A stretch of 32,900 bases of DNA from an uncultured Planctomycetota bacterium (GTDB lineage: Bacteria > Planctomycetota > Phycisphaerae > Phycisphaerales > UBA5793): NCBI GenBank assembly GCA_900696685.1, contig CAADHA010000083.1, positions 1-32,900 on the forward strand, in the 5' to 3' direction. The first letter of the stretch is position 1, and every line of letters starts with the position of its first letter. The notes beneath the pieces are model-generated. The model searched no databases, was not told the DNA's origin, and saw only the letters and a list, made by a program, of their open reading frames with translations. Positions 16,201 to 24,330 of the stretch are shown here, piece after piece. Made by a program: the position numbers and the translations under genes.

Positions 16201-17405
16201 GGATCGTCGCTGCTCACCTGCACCGCCAGGTCGCGCAGTTCTGCGGCCGTCAAATCCTCGCGCCCCGTATCGATCGACGCGGCGGCGATGGAGAGAATCG
16301 CGTCGAGACTTGCCGATGAAATGTCAAGCGGCTGATCGGCGACAGGCAGTTGTGCGGTGAAGCGACTGATGCTGAGCGTCGCGGTCGCCTGTTTCGTCAG
16401 CGCCAGCCCCGCGCGCTGTTCGGCGCTCAGCAGCGCTTCGAGCGTGCGCTGGTCGGCAGCGAGCGTCGCTTGCCCCTGCGTGAGTGTAAGGCGGCGCTGG
16501 GCATCGACGGTGGCGGCGAAGGCCGCGGCGAACCGCGGCGACTCGGCCGTCAGCGCCGCCTTGCCGCCGATCATCCCGCCGGTTGCGTTGATGGTGAGGT
16601 TGACTGACTCGCCGAGCAGCGCGGTCAGACGGCCATGCTCGCCGATCATGCGTTCGACGATCGGCACGGGCAGGTTCTCGCCGCTGATCTCCGCCTCGAA
16701 CTTCGCCTTGTCCGTCTGCAATGAGCCGTCCGCCGCGGCGAAACCGCTGACGGACGCATCGACTGCGAACGAGCCGCGCGACGTGCCGATCTCCGTTGTG
16801 CCCGCGAGTTTAAGAGTGGCCGGCGAGCGGCCGTCGACGGTGAGCGCGCCCGTTACGTCGCGCACCGCCATCGCGGGCTGACCCGAGCCGGGCAGGGGCA
16901 CGTACGTCACGCTCAGCGCATCAAGTTGCAGCGCTGCCTTGACGCCCTCGGGGATGAGGATGTCGGCCGGGGCGCCGGGCGTGCCGGTTGAAGGCGCTTT
17001 GCCGCCGCCTCGCTTTGGCTCACCGGCCGGCGGCGATTCGTAGACGGTGACGTTGCCCGCCAGGACGACGGCGCCGAAGTCGCGCGAGCCGGTCGCCCAC
17101 GACCAGAGCGAGCCCCTGAACGCCGCCGACACGTTCGCCACTTCTCGCCCCTGGGCATCGCGAATGCGCAGGCCGCGGACCGCCTGCTCGCCGCTCCATG
17201 AGAGATCGAGCGAGTCGATCGTGATGCGCCTCGAGCCGGCGGAGATCTTCGACGCGATGAAGGCTCGCCCCGGCGCCGTGCCAAGAAGCCACGGCAGCTG
17301 CCACAGGCCGGCGAGCAGGAACAGGACCATCACCGCGAGGCCGATGGCGAGCCGTCGCTTCCACCGCCGCGGCGTGCGATCCGCTGATTCGACTCTCCGC
17401 CCCAT
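13266..17405 (-). CDS. AsmA/YhdP-like very large envelope protein
   Basis: The product is 1,379 residues. The frame starts at ATG 17411, but a GGAG lies directly against that codon and six bases before the next Met, so 17405 is preferred. After a basic stretch (RRWKRRL) one membrane helix (about 20-42, IGLAVMVLFLLAGLWQLPWLL) anchors it in the inner membrane, followed by over 1,300 periplasmic residues rich in beta-strand repeats. The C-terminal part (GVLEYDKFIMQSQAFEITTSG ... VPLIGWKSVF ... VPFYLVVRGPIDKPEIKPDP) matches the AsmA-like C-terminal pattern. Known: AsmA, TamB and YhdP proteins form long hydrophobic grooves bridging the membranes for phospholipid transport. The role here is inferred. 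It lies downstream of mreD on the same strand after a 180-base gap with no gene. Confidence 0.82.
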   Translation of the reverse strand: MGRRVESADRTPRRWKRRLAIGLAVMVLFLLAGLWQLPWLLGTAPGRAFIASKISAGSRRITIDSLDLSWSGEQAVRGLRIRDAQGREVANVSAAFRGSLWSWATGSRDFGAVVLAGNVTVYESPPAGEPKRGGGKAPSTGTPGAPADILIPEGVKAALQLDALSVTYVPLPGSGQPAMAVRDVTGALTVDGRSPATLKLAGTTEIGTSRGSFAVDASVSGFAAADGSLQTDKAKFEAEISGENLPVPIVERMIGEHGRLTALLGESVNLTINATGGMIGGKAALTAESPRFAAAFAATVDAQRRLTLTQGQATLAADQRTLEALLSAEQRAGLALTKQATATLSISRFTAQLPVADQPLDISSASLDAILSIAAASIDTGREDLTAAELRDLAVQVSSDDPTKEIRIKAGGAVTSQLAGQPQPITAPVKADLALVRAFTADGAWSSETLGIAGTVRTQDVPTSLIDVLAGAEGWIVDAAGPMVARAELTAEADAGAGNATMIGAALSAPQVQASARLRMAEGRVASIEGQPIEASLAVSPAMRNRLAVLLARSSPQMQLDEGGRATLRLTSLSMSMPGESSPESWTAAAIEGSLMLQNARGTYLPSPAEGEEALPPRRYDIETFTADFRTASARDTIAVDVKASLRQDGVPLALRARAEVAAAFDADKRQMTVETEETTVPLEVITAWSGEQAEVVSEALGGPVVLTLNAMHFAGGVSANAKVRGERTDAQLTYAMQNERTLFELRGAQRATPALVAALLGSEPVAVLAEPADLTFVLATPAQSAAGAEFNDWPLKLDASTRRAVFSGLKGVPGLLTAVNVQLDADWPAGLSSAGRYILAGELSDGLSTVAGISADASYTIGGDWMKSRGRIEIKQIDVASLERTLALESGVLTAWLGGKGALEVGSVLDAGGRLTDDLLVAAQFDRASGRIAGRIAEDRLIVNTPGTVKTRVEQARLGQLLNKWTGAIEAKDAARLWTAREDADLGATIRSISLPLAALSGEEYDPRLFSIDADVSVPRLALRQGGTDISLAETLLKISGKSLAEGMALNFKSTTQTGAGPAAGGIDLSGLVKAATSRPEDRRYSLSGTMRGVPVAIVDALARLDGQLVAAVGSSMDMQLNLAEAHRNGGTLSASITTANGTLAVPKADLRDNTLVVEAANPASASLEVTPEMSTTLLSNVNPLLYDVRKKAGPIAFNASRLVLPLDGDVSKLGGQFTLDLGQLYVPTKGILGEFLGQLKPKTDQSEPDRVETTIPPITGRINKGVLEYDKFIMQSQAFEITTSGKVDLVKRRLDLLASVPLIGWKSVFADMTKIAPAFLTDIPVNVPFYLVVRGPIDKPEIKPDPKGAQRVADEFFRGIGENLIDNVFDNIFRPRR

Positions 17406-17591
17406 CTGCATCTCCAGCGTTGGATGATCCGGTCCGGGAATCGTAGGGGAGTGCGGGAATCGCCTGCCAGACCTCGGCTCATGCTCGCCCGGAGGCCCGC
17501 TTTTCTTCCCGTGGAGCCGCGAAGCGCCGATCGTCTCCTTCGCTGCTCAGGTCAATAGGCCCCTGCAGCAGCGCGACCCTCCCGACGATTC

Positions 17592-18176
17592 TCAGCGCGG
17601 GTGGCCGAGGCGCGGGTGCACCTGGAATCCGAAGAGGCCCGCCACCCGGTTGAGCGCCCAGCCGACCGGCACGGCGACGACGGCCGAGTAGACCACCGTC
17701 AGGAACGCATTGACGAGCTGGTCGGAGGCGTTCCATGCAATGACGTGCTCCGAGTCGAAGCCGGTGCTGATGATGCGGCGCATGGTCAGGAGAAATACGG
17801 CGGGCACAAAGGCGCACGCGCCCGAAAGCAGGGTGAGCACGCCGGTGTGGAACGGATGCCGCCGATAGACCAGGCCGCGCAGCTGCACCGCGAGCGCCGC
17901 GCCGAGGACGAATCCGAGCGCATGGGGTCCGGCGACGACTGCAACGCCCCCCCCCGACGTGGCATAGGTGGAGCCGAGATCAAGGAGCAGGCCGAGGATG
18001 AGCGCGGCCCAGCGGACGGCGTGGCCCGGACCCATCATCGCCACCCACACCATCAGGATGAGAAGGAAACTGGGGGCCACGCCGCGCTCGCCCGAGCCGA
18101 TTTCGAGCATCGGGCGCAGCCCCATGTCGAAGGCGAGGAAGACGTAGGCGAAGAAGGCGAAGACAGTCCAGCGCAT
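17592..18176 (-). CDS. mreD: Rod-shape-determining protein MreD
   Basis: This 194-residue polytopic inner-membrane protein has about five hydrophobic helices (FAFFAYVFLAFDMGL, FLLILMVWVAMMG, WAALILGLLLDLGS, ALGFVLGAALAVQL, LTLLSGACAFVPAVFLL, VVYSAVVAVPVGWAL). MreD sequences are poorly conserved, so the call rests on the hydrophobic profile, length, the LGLLLDLGS turn and the position after mreC. Its ATG overlaps the mreC stop (TGATG), implying translational coupling. With MreB and MreC it would position the elongation machinery for side-wall synthesis. Confidence 0.85.
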   Translation of the reverse strand: MRWTVFAFFAYVFLAFDMGLRPMLEIGSGERGVAPSFLLILMVWVAMMGPGHAVRWAALILGLLLDLGSTYATSGGGVAVVAGPHALGFVLGAALAVQLRGLVYRRHPFHTGVLTLLSGACAFVPAVFLLTMRRIISTGFDSEHVIAWNASDQLVNAFLTVVYSAVVAVPVGWALNRVAGLFGFQVHPRLGHPR

Positions 18177-19036
18177 CAGTTCCCGCCTCCATCGGATGAG
18201 CCGCGGCGCGGAATTCGCAGGTCGACCGCGCCGATCTCATTGAGCCGGTAGCGTGGGCGGACCACGATGGTGTCGAAGAGGGGCCCCTTGTCCTTGGGGG
18301 TCACGCTCTCGATGAAACCGATCAACGGACCGGTGTTCAGCTGCCCAGGCTCCGGGTCGTGATACACGACGCGCTGGCCGACCTTCACTGCGGGCAGATC
18401 GTGCTCGGCACGGCGCCCGACGTCGCCGATCAGCGTTCCGTCGCCGGCAGGCTCCAGAGAGCACCGGACCGACTTGTCGAACGCTCCGTCATCGGGGAGG
18501 ACCAGCGCCGTGATCGGGCCGAAGTCCCGCGACGTGATCGGCGTAATGACGGCGGAGCGCGGCGTGACCTCGGCCACGCGGCCGACGAGTTGATAGCCCT
18601 GGTAGAGCGCGTAGGCGCCGACAGGAACGCCGCTGAGCGAACCGAGGCCGACCTTGAACAGCGCGCTCTTCCCGCCGGCCGACTCCGCCACGCGCGACGC
18701 GGTGACGTATCGGAATGAAGGATCGATCGCGCGCAGACCCTGGAGCCGCTCGAGTTGCTCCGCCATGACCGCCGCACGCGCTTCCATCTGAATGATGCGG
18801 ATGCGCTGCTGTTCGTTCTCCGTCTTCAGGAGGACGAGTTGGGGATCCTCCGGATCGAGGCGGTCCGGCACGGCGCGGACGACTCGGCTGAGTTTGTGCA
18901 GCGGCGCACTGAGCGGGATCGTCAGTTCGCCCAGCCGGCCGGCGAAAAAGTTCGTGAAAGAAGCGGGCAGGAAACAGGCGATCAGCAGGGCTGCGACGGC
19001 CATGTAGAACGAACGGTTTGGCGTGGCGTGGTTCAT
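18176..19036 (-). CDS. mreC: Rod-shape-determining protein MreC
   Basis: This 286-residue bitopic protein has a short cytoplasmic start, a membrane helix (about 10-30, FYMAVAALLIACFLPASF), a coiled coil (about 68-100, LKTENEQQRIRIIQMEARAA in part) and then the beta-rich periplasmic MreC domain with its conserved pattern (ALFKVGLGSLSGVPVGAY, GYQLVGRVAEVTP, SAVITPITSRDFGP). The family scaffold links MreB inside to cell-wall synthases outside. It lies 73 bases downstream of mreB and is coupled to mreD. No ribosome site is obvious. Confidence 0.92.
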   Translation of the reverse strand: MNHATPNRSFYMAVAALLIACFLPASFTNFFAGRLGELTIPLSAPLHKLSRVVRAVPDRLDPEDPQLVLLKTENEQQRIRIIQMEARAAVMAEQLERLQGLRAIDPSFRYVTASRVAESAGGKSALFKVGLGSLSGVPVGAYALYQGYQLVGRVAEVTPRSAVITPITSRDFGPITALVLPDDGAFDKSVRCSLEPAGDGTLIGDVGRRAEHDLPAVKVGQRVVYHDPEPGQLNTGPLIGFIESVTPKDKGPLFDTIVVRPRYRLNEIGAVDLRIPRRGSSDGGGN

Positions 19037-19109
19037 CGCGGGGCCGTCGTTGACCGGTCAGGGTTGCAGCAGGATCGGATCAGGGCGGCTCAGGCCCGCG
19101 AGGAGTCCA

Positions 19110-20177
19110 TCAACCTTCATCGAGGTTGGACTCCATCGTGCCCTTCCACTCTTCGAGGTTCTCGAGGTAAATGCTCGTCCCCTTCGCAACGCACGTGAGC
19201 GGGTCATCCGCGACGCGGACGTCCAGCCCCGTCGCGTTGGCGATCACGACATCCAGCCCGCGCAGCAGCGCCCCCCCGCCCGCGAGGCAGATGCCGTTCT
19301 CGACCAGATCCGCGGCGAGTTCAGGCTCGGCTCGTTCAAGCGTGCGCGTCACCGCCTCGATGATGGCGCTGATCGGCTCCTGGAGGGCCTCGCGGATCTC
19401 TTCGCTGGTAACGACGGTCTTGCGCGGCAGGCCGGCGATCATGTCGCGGCCGCGCACCTCCATCGTCACCTCCTCGCCCACCGGCGCCGCCGAGCCGATC
19501 TCGATCTTGATGCGCTCGGCGCTCTGCTCGCCGATCATCAGGTTGTAGGTCTTCTTCATGTGGTTGATGATCGCCTCGTCGAGATCATCGCCCGCGACGC
19601 GCACCGACTCGCAGACCGCGATGTCGGCCAGCGACATGATGGCGACCTCCGTCGTCCCGCCGCCGATGTCCACGATCATGCTCGCGGTCGGCTCCACGAT
19701 CGGCAGGCCCGCGCCGATGCCCGCAGCCATCGGCTCTTCCACGAGGTACACGCGCCGCGCTCCGGCACGAATCGCCGAGTTGAGCACCGCCTGCTTCTCA
19801 ACCGCAGTAATGCCGGACGGAATGGCGATGACGACGCGCGGACCGAGAATGTAGCGGGCCTTCCCGTTCACCTTGCGGATGAAGTAGGAGAGCATCGCCT
19901 CGGTGATTTCGAAGTCGCTGATGACGCCGTCCTTGAGCGGTCGGATGGCGGTGATGGAGCCGGGCGTCTTGCCGAGCATTTCCTTGGCCATCCAGCCGAC
20001 GGCGTTGCCGTTCTGGAGGACGCGGTTCGTGCCGCGCTTGACAGCGACGACGGAAGGCTCGTTGAGAACGATGCCCTCGCCCCGGACGCAGACGAGCGTA
20101 TTGCACGTCCCGAGGTCGATGCCCATATCCACGCTGAACCAGCCGAGGAGTTTGTCGAATGCCACGCTGAGGCTCAT
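19110..20177 (-). CDS. mreB: Rod-shape-determining protein MreB (bacterial actin)
   Basis: The 355-residue product starts at ATG 20177 (MSLSVAFDKLLGWFSVDMGIDLG). The frame is open 28 codons further up, but that part is not MreB-like. Actin-fold ATP sites are present: phosphate-1 DLGTCNTLV, phosphate-2 VDIGGGTTEVAIMS and the adenosine motif LAGGGALLRGLD. It also has the family's VVIAIPSGITAVEKQA and EPMAAGIGAGLP. MreB forms membrane-bound filaments that direct cell-wall elongation. mreC and mreD follow in the standard order. A near-perfect -10 lies about 125 bases upstream, so the operon probably starts here. No rodA or pbp2 gene follows; the next gene downstream is the AsmA-like one. Confidence 0.97.
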   Translation of the reverse strand: MSLSVAFDKLLGWFSVDMGIDLGTCNTLVCVRGEGIVLNEPSVVAVKRGTNRVLQNGNAVGWMAKEMLGKTPGSITAIRPLKDGVISDFEITEAMLSYFIRKVNGKARYILGPRVVIAIPSGITAVEKQAVLNSAIRAGARRVYLVEEPMAAGIGAGLPIVEPTASMIVDIGGGTTEVAIMSLADIAVCESVRVAGDDLDEAIINHMKKTYNLMIGEQSAERIKIEIGSAAPVGEEVTMEVRGRDMIAGLPRKTVVTSEEIREALQEPISAIIEAVTRTLERAEPELAADLVENGICLAGGGALLRGLDVVIANATGLDVRVADDPLTCVAKGTSIYLENLEEWKGTMESNLDEG

Positions 20178-20303
20178 CCTTCGAGGCAGGCGGGCGCCCC
20201 GGCCAAAGGTCGAACGACACGAGAGACCGGCAGGGCGGAGCGCAACATGCCCCCGACCCACCCTCTCCCAAGCATTTCGGCTCCGATTCGCCCGAGCCTT
20301 GAC

Positions 20304-20309
20304 ATTATA
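20304..20309 (-). promoter_or_regulatory. -10 element of the mreBCD promoter
   Basis: The minus strand reads a perfect TATAAT 126 bases before the mreB ATG, in the gap after the peptidase gene. A good -35 is not seen at 16-18 bases. Confidence 0.45.
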
Positions 20310-20382
20310 GGCCGATGGACGCGATTATCGGAGAATTCTGCTGCCTGGCGCACCATGCGCTCAGGGTAGCGCAGCGGTCCAT

Positions 20383-20396
20383 CCGCGACTTCGCGG
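20383..20396 (-). terminator. Short hairpin directly after the peptidase stop
   Basis: CCGCGA/TCGCGG with a 2-base centre begins two bases past the TGA at 20399. It is short and has no U run, so this is weak evidence for termination before the mreB promoter. Confidence 0.25.
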
Positions 20397-20398
20397 CA

Positions 20399-23300
20399 TC
20401 AATCCCCCTCGTCGTACCAGCCGTCCGCGTCGGATCGAACCGAAGCGCGAAGGGGTTCGGCCGGTACGGCTTGCGGCGGCTTGGGCGAGACGCCCAGGGT
20501 TTCGAGTATGAACTCCCGCGTGGTGCGCGAGTAGTGCCGGTTGAAGATGCCGTGGCGGAAGCCGGGATAGATCATCAGTTCGAAGTCCTTGTCGGCATCC
20601 TGCAGCGCCTTGACGAGCCGGATGGTGTTCTGCATGTGGACGTTGTCATCCATCGTGCCGTGAACGATTCGCAGGCGGCCGTGCAGGTCGCGCGCGGCAT
20701 GGATGACGGAAGTCGCCTGGTACCCCTCCGGATTGTCCTGCGGCGTGCTCATGTATCGCTCGGTATAGATCGTGTCATACTCCCGCCAATCGGTGGGCGG
20801 GGCGCCCGCGATGCCCGAGCAGAAGAGCCGGCTGTGCGTCATGGCAAAGGCGGTCATGAAGCCGCCGTAACTGTGCCCCGTCATGCCGACGCGCGACGCG
20901 TCGATGCAGGGCCGGGCGGTCAGCCACGTCACCACGTCTTCGATGTCGCGCAATTCGGGGACGCCCAGTTGCCGGTAGGCCGTCCAGGCCGAGACCGCTC
21001 CGCGCCCGCTCGCCGAACGCGGATCGCTCTTGAGCAGAACGATCCCCTCGGCGGCGAGGGCCTGGTCGCGCGGGCGGCCGCCGGCCCACCTGTCCGAGAT
21101 TGTCGGCGCGTGCGGGCCGGCGTAGGTCGTGAACCACACGGGGTATTGCCGGCCCGGATCGAAATCCGGCGGGTAGATGACGATCGCATCAAGCGGATAA
21201 CCATCGCGCGCGGAGATTACGGCGTGCTCTTCGCGGCCGAGTTTCCATTCCTCCAATGTGTAGACGGGGTTTGAGTCGATGACGCGAAGCAGCCGCCCGT
21301 CTGTCGCATCGCGCAATTCGACGCGCGGCGTCTGCGCCATGCTCGACCACGAGTCGATGAAGTATGCGCCGCCGGGACTGATCGAGACGCTGTGCGTGCC
21401 CTTGCCGTTGGTCAGCCGCGTCAGAGTCCCGTCGGCCATGCTGATGCGGTAGAGGTCGGAGCCGAGATGATTGTCGCGCGTCCCGGAAATGAAGATGACG
21501 TTGTTCTTCTCGTCGAGGCGCTCAATGCGCCGCGCCTCCCACTCGCCGGTGGTTACGGGGCCGATTTCCCTTGCGTCTTTGTCGTAGCGGTACCAGTGCT
21601 CCCAGCCGGTGCGTTCGCTGGTGAGGAGGAATCCGCCGTCCTCAAGGAACCGTGGCGAGCCGGGCGAAGTGATCCACGCCTGGGTCTGGTCGCGCCAGAG
21701 CCTCGCCGGCTCGCCGCCGCCCGCGGGCACGCGGCAGACATCCAGCCAGGTCTGAATCCGGTTCTGCGCGTGGAACCAGACGCTCTCGCTGTCGGGCCAC
21801 CAGCCGACGCCCGAGATCAGCAGGTCGTGCTCATCGTAGTTGGAGAGATCGACCCAGTGCACGTCGCCGCCCGCGGCCGTGACGATGCCCAGGCGGACGA
21901 CGGGGTTGGCCTGGCCGGGCTTGGGATAACGGGCGACCTCGACGACCTGGTTGTACACGTGATCACCGACGATGGAGAACTCGGGAACCATGGAGGAGTC
22001 GGTTTCGAGGAACGCGATGCGCGAGGAATCGGGGCTCCACCAATAGGCGCCCCAGCGCCGGTTGAAGAGTTCCTCGAAGTAGACCCAGTCGAGTTTGCCG
22101 CGCCGCAGGATATCGCTGCCGCCGGTCGTAAGGGCGCGTTCGGTGGCGGTCTCCACGTCAACGACGAAGAGGTCGTTGTCGCGGACGAATGAGACGAAGC
22201 GGCCGTCGGGACTGAACTGGGCGAGTTCCTCGGCCTGAGGGGTGCTGGTGAGGCGCCGGGCGGCCGAGCCGTCGGCTGCGACATAGTACAGATCGTTCTC
22301 GTGGTTGAAGAACGCGCCGGTGCGGCCGGAGTCCATGCTGGAGCCGGCGCGGCCGGCCAGGCTGCGGGCCGTGCGGCGGTCGAGGGTCGGAACGGTCTCA
22401 AGCGCGCCGGCCATCGCGGCCGTGTCGAGTTCAGGCGGCGGCTGGTGAGGCTCGGAACGGCCCGACAAGGCGTGGACCTTGCGCTGCCCCCCCCCTTTGC
22501 TCACGAGGTAGTGCTCATCATCAAGCCAGCGCGAGACGCTCACCGGGCTGCCGCTGAAGTTCGGCACGCCTCGCCCCCGGTCGAGCAGCGACTCCGTGAT
22601 CACCTGCCCGAAGGTGCGATCGTCGTCCAGCGGCCGGTAGTCAGCCGTCAGAAGAGGCTGCTCATCGGAGACGAGTCGGACGATGGGAGAGTCCTCGCCT
22701 TGCTTGAGTCCGCTCACCGCCCCCCACAGGGCCAGGCCATCCTCGCTCTGCGGTTCGAGCAGGTAGGCGGCGAGACGCCCGAGAGGCTGATCTGTGCGGA
22801 CGACGAGCGTGCCTGCCGGAATCCCCATCAGGCCTGCTCGGCGCTCGATGTCCGGCGTGAGGAGGCGGCGATTCTGAAACGGCCTCTCGGACTCACGCAA
22901 CGATGTGATCCGATCGACTTCGACGTCGAGTTCGATGTCCTCGCGAAGTTCAAGCACCGAAATGCCGTGCCATTGAAGATTGTGCACGACTTCCCGCTGC
23001 GCCTCAGGGATCAGATAGGCGACGGGAAGGGGCACTTCGAGGTTGGCCTCGAAGTCGTCCACGAGATCAACCTCGTACTCGCGCGGCTCCGTCGTCGGCC
23101 GGCGCCGATCGCCCGCCTGTTCCTCGACGAAGCCGAGGATGGTCGCCTTCTCCGGCCTTGCCCGGGCGCGGCTGCGCAAGGCGATCGTCTCCGAGAGCCC
23201 GCGGCGCCTGGCCCGCTCATCCGCCTGCTGCAGCAGCGCCTTGACCTCGGCACGATGGTCGCGCACGTCGCGCAGGCACTCGCGGACAAACTCGAGCGTC

Positions 23301-24232
23301 CCGAGCACGCGGTCCCTGTAGGGCGCGTAGGAATACGCCTCGGAGAGGATGCTCAGGCGGTTGCGCAAACCGAAGTAGGTCGTGCCGAAGCGGGCCTCGG
23401 CGGGGAAGGTCTCCCAGATCGTGCGCTCGCGGTTGAAGTTGCCGTAGAAGAACGACTCGTAGCCGGTGCGCGCCTTGAGCGAAGCAGAAATGCGCGGCAT
23501 CATGGCGTCGTGGGCGTAGTCGATGATCGTGCGATCGCCGGCGGGTGCCCTCGGGCCGGCATAGGTGATGAGATAGCGGTGGTAGGAGCCGTTGGTCGTA
23601 TGGGTGTCGATGAAGACGTGCGGATCCCACTTGCGCATGACGCGGATCAGCGCCCGCGTCTCCGGTGCATCCATCCTGACGAAGTCGCGGTTGAGGTCGA
23701 GGCCCTGCGCGTTGGGGCGCACGCCCATGCCCTGCTCCGGGCCGACCTGGCCGGGACGGTTGTCGGGGCTGATGCGCTCGTTTCCGTCAGCGTTGTAGAT
23801 GGGGACGAAGCAGAGGACGAGGTGTTCGAGCAGATCGCGGTCTTCGCCGAACAGCGTCTCGCGCGCCAGCATCAGCAGCGCTTCCTTGCCCGCGACCTCG
23901 CCGGCATGGATATTGCCGAGAAGGAGCACGACGATCCTGTCCTGCTTGCGGGCGTCCTCGGGCGAGGCGACGGGCGGGTCGGCCACCACGAGCATGGGAA
24001 TGGCGCGATGCTCGACCGTCGCGCCGATGTCGATGCGGCGGGCCAGTGGCGACGCATCCGCCAGCGCGTCGATCATCGCGACGACGTCACCGTATCGTGA
24101 CGTGGCTTTGAAGTCGCTCGACTCGGCCACGGTCTGCGGCTGCCGCGCGGCCGCGTCCTGCCGGCCGAACGCGGCGCCGACGAGGCAACCGAAGACAACG
24201 ACGACGGCGACGGCGGTGGTGCAACGGCTCAT
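20399..24232 (-). CDS. Secreted fusion peptidase: M14 carboxypeptidase plus S9 (DPP-IV type)
   Basis: The 1,277-residue protein has a signal peptide (residues 1-23, VAVVVVFGCLVGAAFG). Residues about 45-330 are a zinc carboxypeptidase of family M14: His109 and Glu112 (GNIHAGEV), third ligand His211 (IDTHTTNGSY), DLNRDF at 179-184 and a candidate catalytic Glu298 (ILSEAYSY). After a linker region, residues about 600-1000 form a DPP-IV-like propeller with the double-Glu motif that grips a peptide's free amino end (Glu720-Glu721 in DWVYFEELF). Residues about 1010-1245 are the alpha/beta-hydrolase with triad Ser1121 (GHSYGG), Asp1195 (GTMDDNVH) and His1227 (FRHGIF). All active-site residues are in place, so one exported protein should trim peptides from both ends. 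It may be periplasmic or extracellular. GGAG precedes the ATG. Confidence 0.9.
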   Translation of the reverse strand: MSRCTTAVAVVVVFGCLVGAAFGRQDAAARQPQTVAESSDFKATSRYGDVVAMIDALADASPLARRIDIGATVEHRAIPMLVVADPPVASPEDARKQDRIVVLLLGNIHAGEVAGKEALLMLARETLFGEDRDLLEHLVLCFVPIYNADGNERISPDNRPGQVGPEQGMGVRPNAQGLDLNRDFVRMDAPETRALIRVMRKWDPHVFIDTHTTNGSYHRYLITYAGPRAPAGDRTIIDYAHDAMMPRISASLKARTGYESFFYGNFNRERTIWETFPAEARFGTTYFGLRNRLSILSEAYSYAPYRDRVLGTLEFVRECLRDVRDHRAEVKALLQQADERARRRGLSETIALRSRARARPEKATILGFVEEQAGDRRRPTTEPREYEVDLVDDFEANLEVPLPVAYLIPEAQREVVHNLQWHGISVLELREDIELDVEVDRITSLRESERPFQNRRLLTPDIERRAGLMGIPAGTLVVRTDQPLGRLAAYLLEPQSEDGLALWGAVSGLKQGEDSPIVRLVSDEQPLLTADYRPLDDDRTFGQVITESLLDRGRGVPNFSGSPVSVSRWLDDEHYLVSKGGGQRKVHALSGRSEPHQPPPELDTAAMAGALETVPTLDRRTARSLAGRAGSSMDSGRTGAFFNHENDLYYVAADGSAARRLTSTPQAEELAQFSPDGRFVSFVRDNDLFVVDVETATERALTTGGSDILRRGKLDWVYFEELFNRRWGAYWWSPDSSRIAFLETDSSMVPEFSIVGDHVYNQVVEVARYPKPGQANPVVRLGIVTAAGGDVHWVDLSNYDEHDLLISGVGWWPDSESVWFHAQNRIQTWLDVCRVPAGGGEPARLWRDQTQAWITSPGSPRFLEDGGFLLTSERTGWEHWYRYDKDAREIGPVTTGEWEARRIERLDEKNNVIFISGTRDNHLGSDLYRISMADGTLTRLTNGKGTHSVSISPGGAYFIDSWSSMAQTPRVELRDATDGRLLRVIDSNPVYTLEEWKLGREEHAVISARDGYPLDAIVIYPPDFDPGRQYPVWFTTYAGPHAPTISDRWAGGRPRDQALAAEGIVLLKSDPRSASGRGAVSAWTAYRQLGVPELRDIEDVVTWLTARPCIDASRVGMTGHSYGGFMTAFAMTHSRLFCSGIAGAPPTDWREYDTIYTERYMSTPQDNPEGYQATSVIHAARDLHGRLRIVHGTMDDNVHMQNTIRLVKALQDADKDFELMIYPGFRHGIFNRHYSRTTREFILETLGVSPKPPQAVPAEPLRASVRSDADGWYDEGD

Positions 24233-24330
24233 CAGGCGACTCCGCTTGCGAACACGGGGGTGTAACCGGGTTCAACGATCATCGCTCGCCGCGGCGCGGG
24301 GTCAACGCGGACGACCGACCGGCAACCCCA

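Noticed and set aside
14937-16319. 460-codon plus-strand ORF opposite the AsmA-like gene
   Set aside because: It is Arg/His/Gly-rich with no family pattern, and lies wholly antisense to a well-supported gene. It is a by-product of high GC content.
17412-17591. Extra small gene between mreD and the AsmA-like gene
   Set aside because: The only long frame here continues antisense-like out of mreD in another frame and has no start signal or family pattern.
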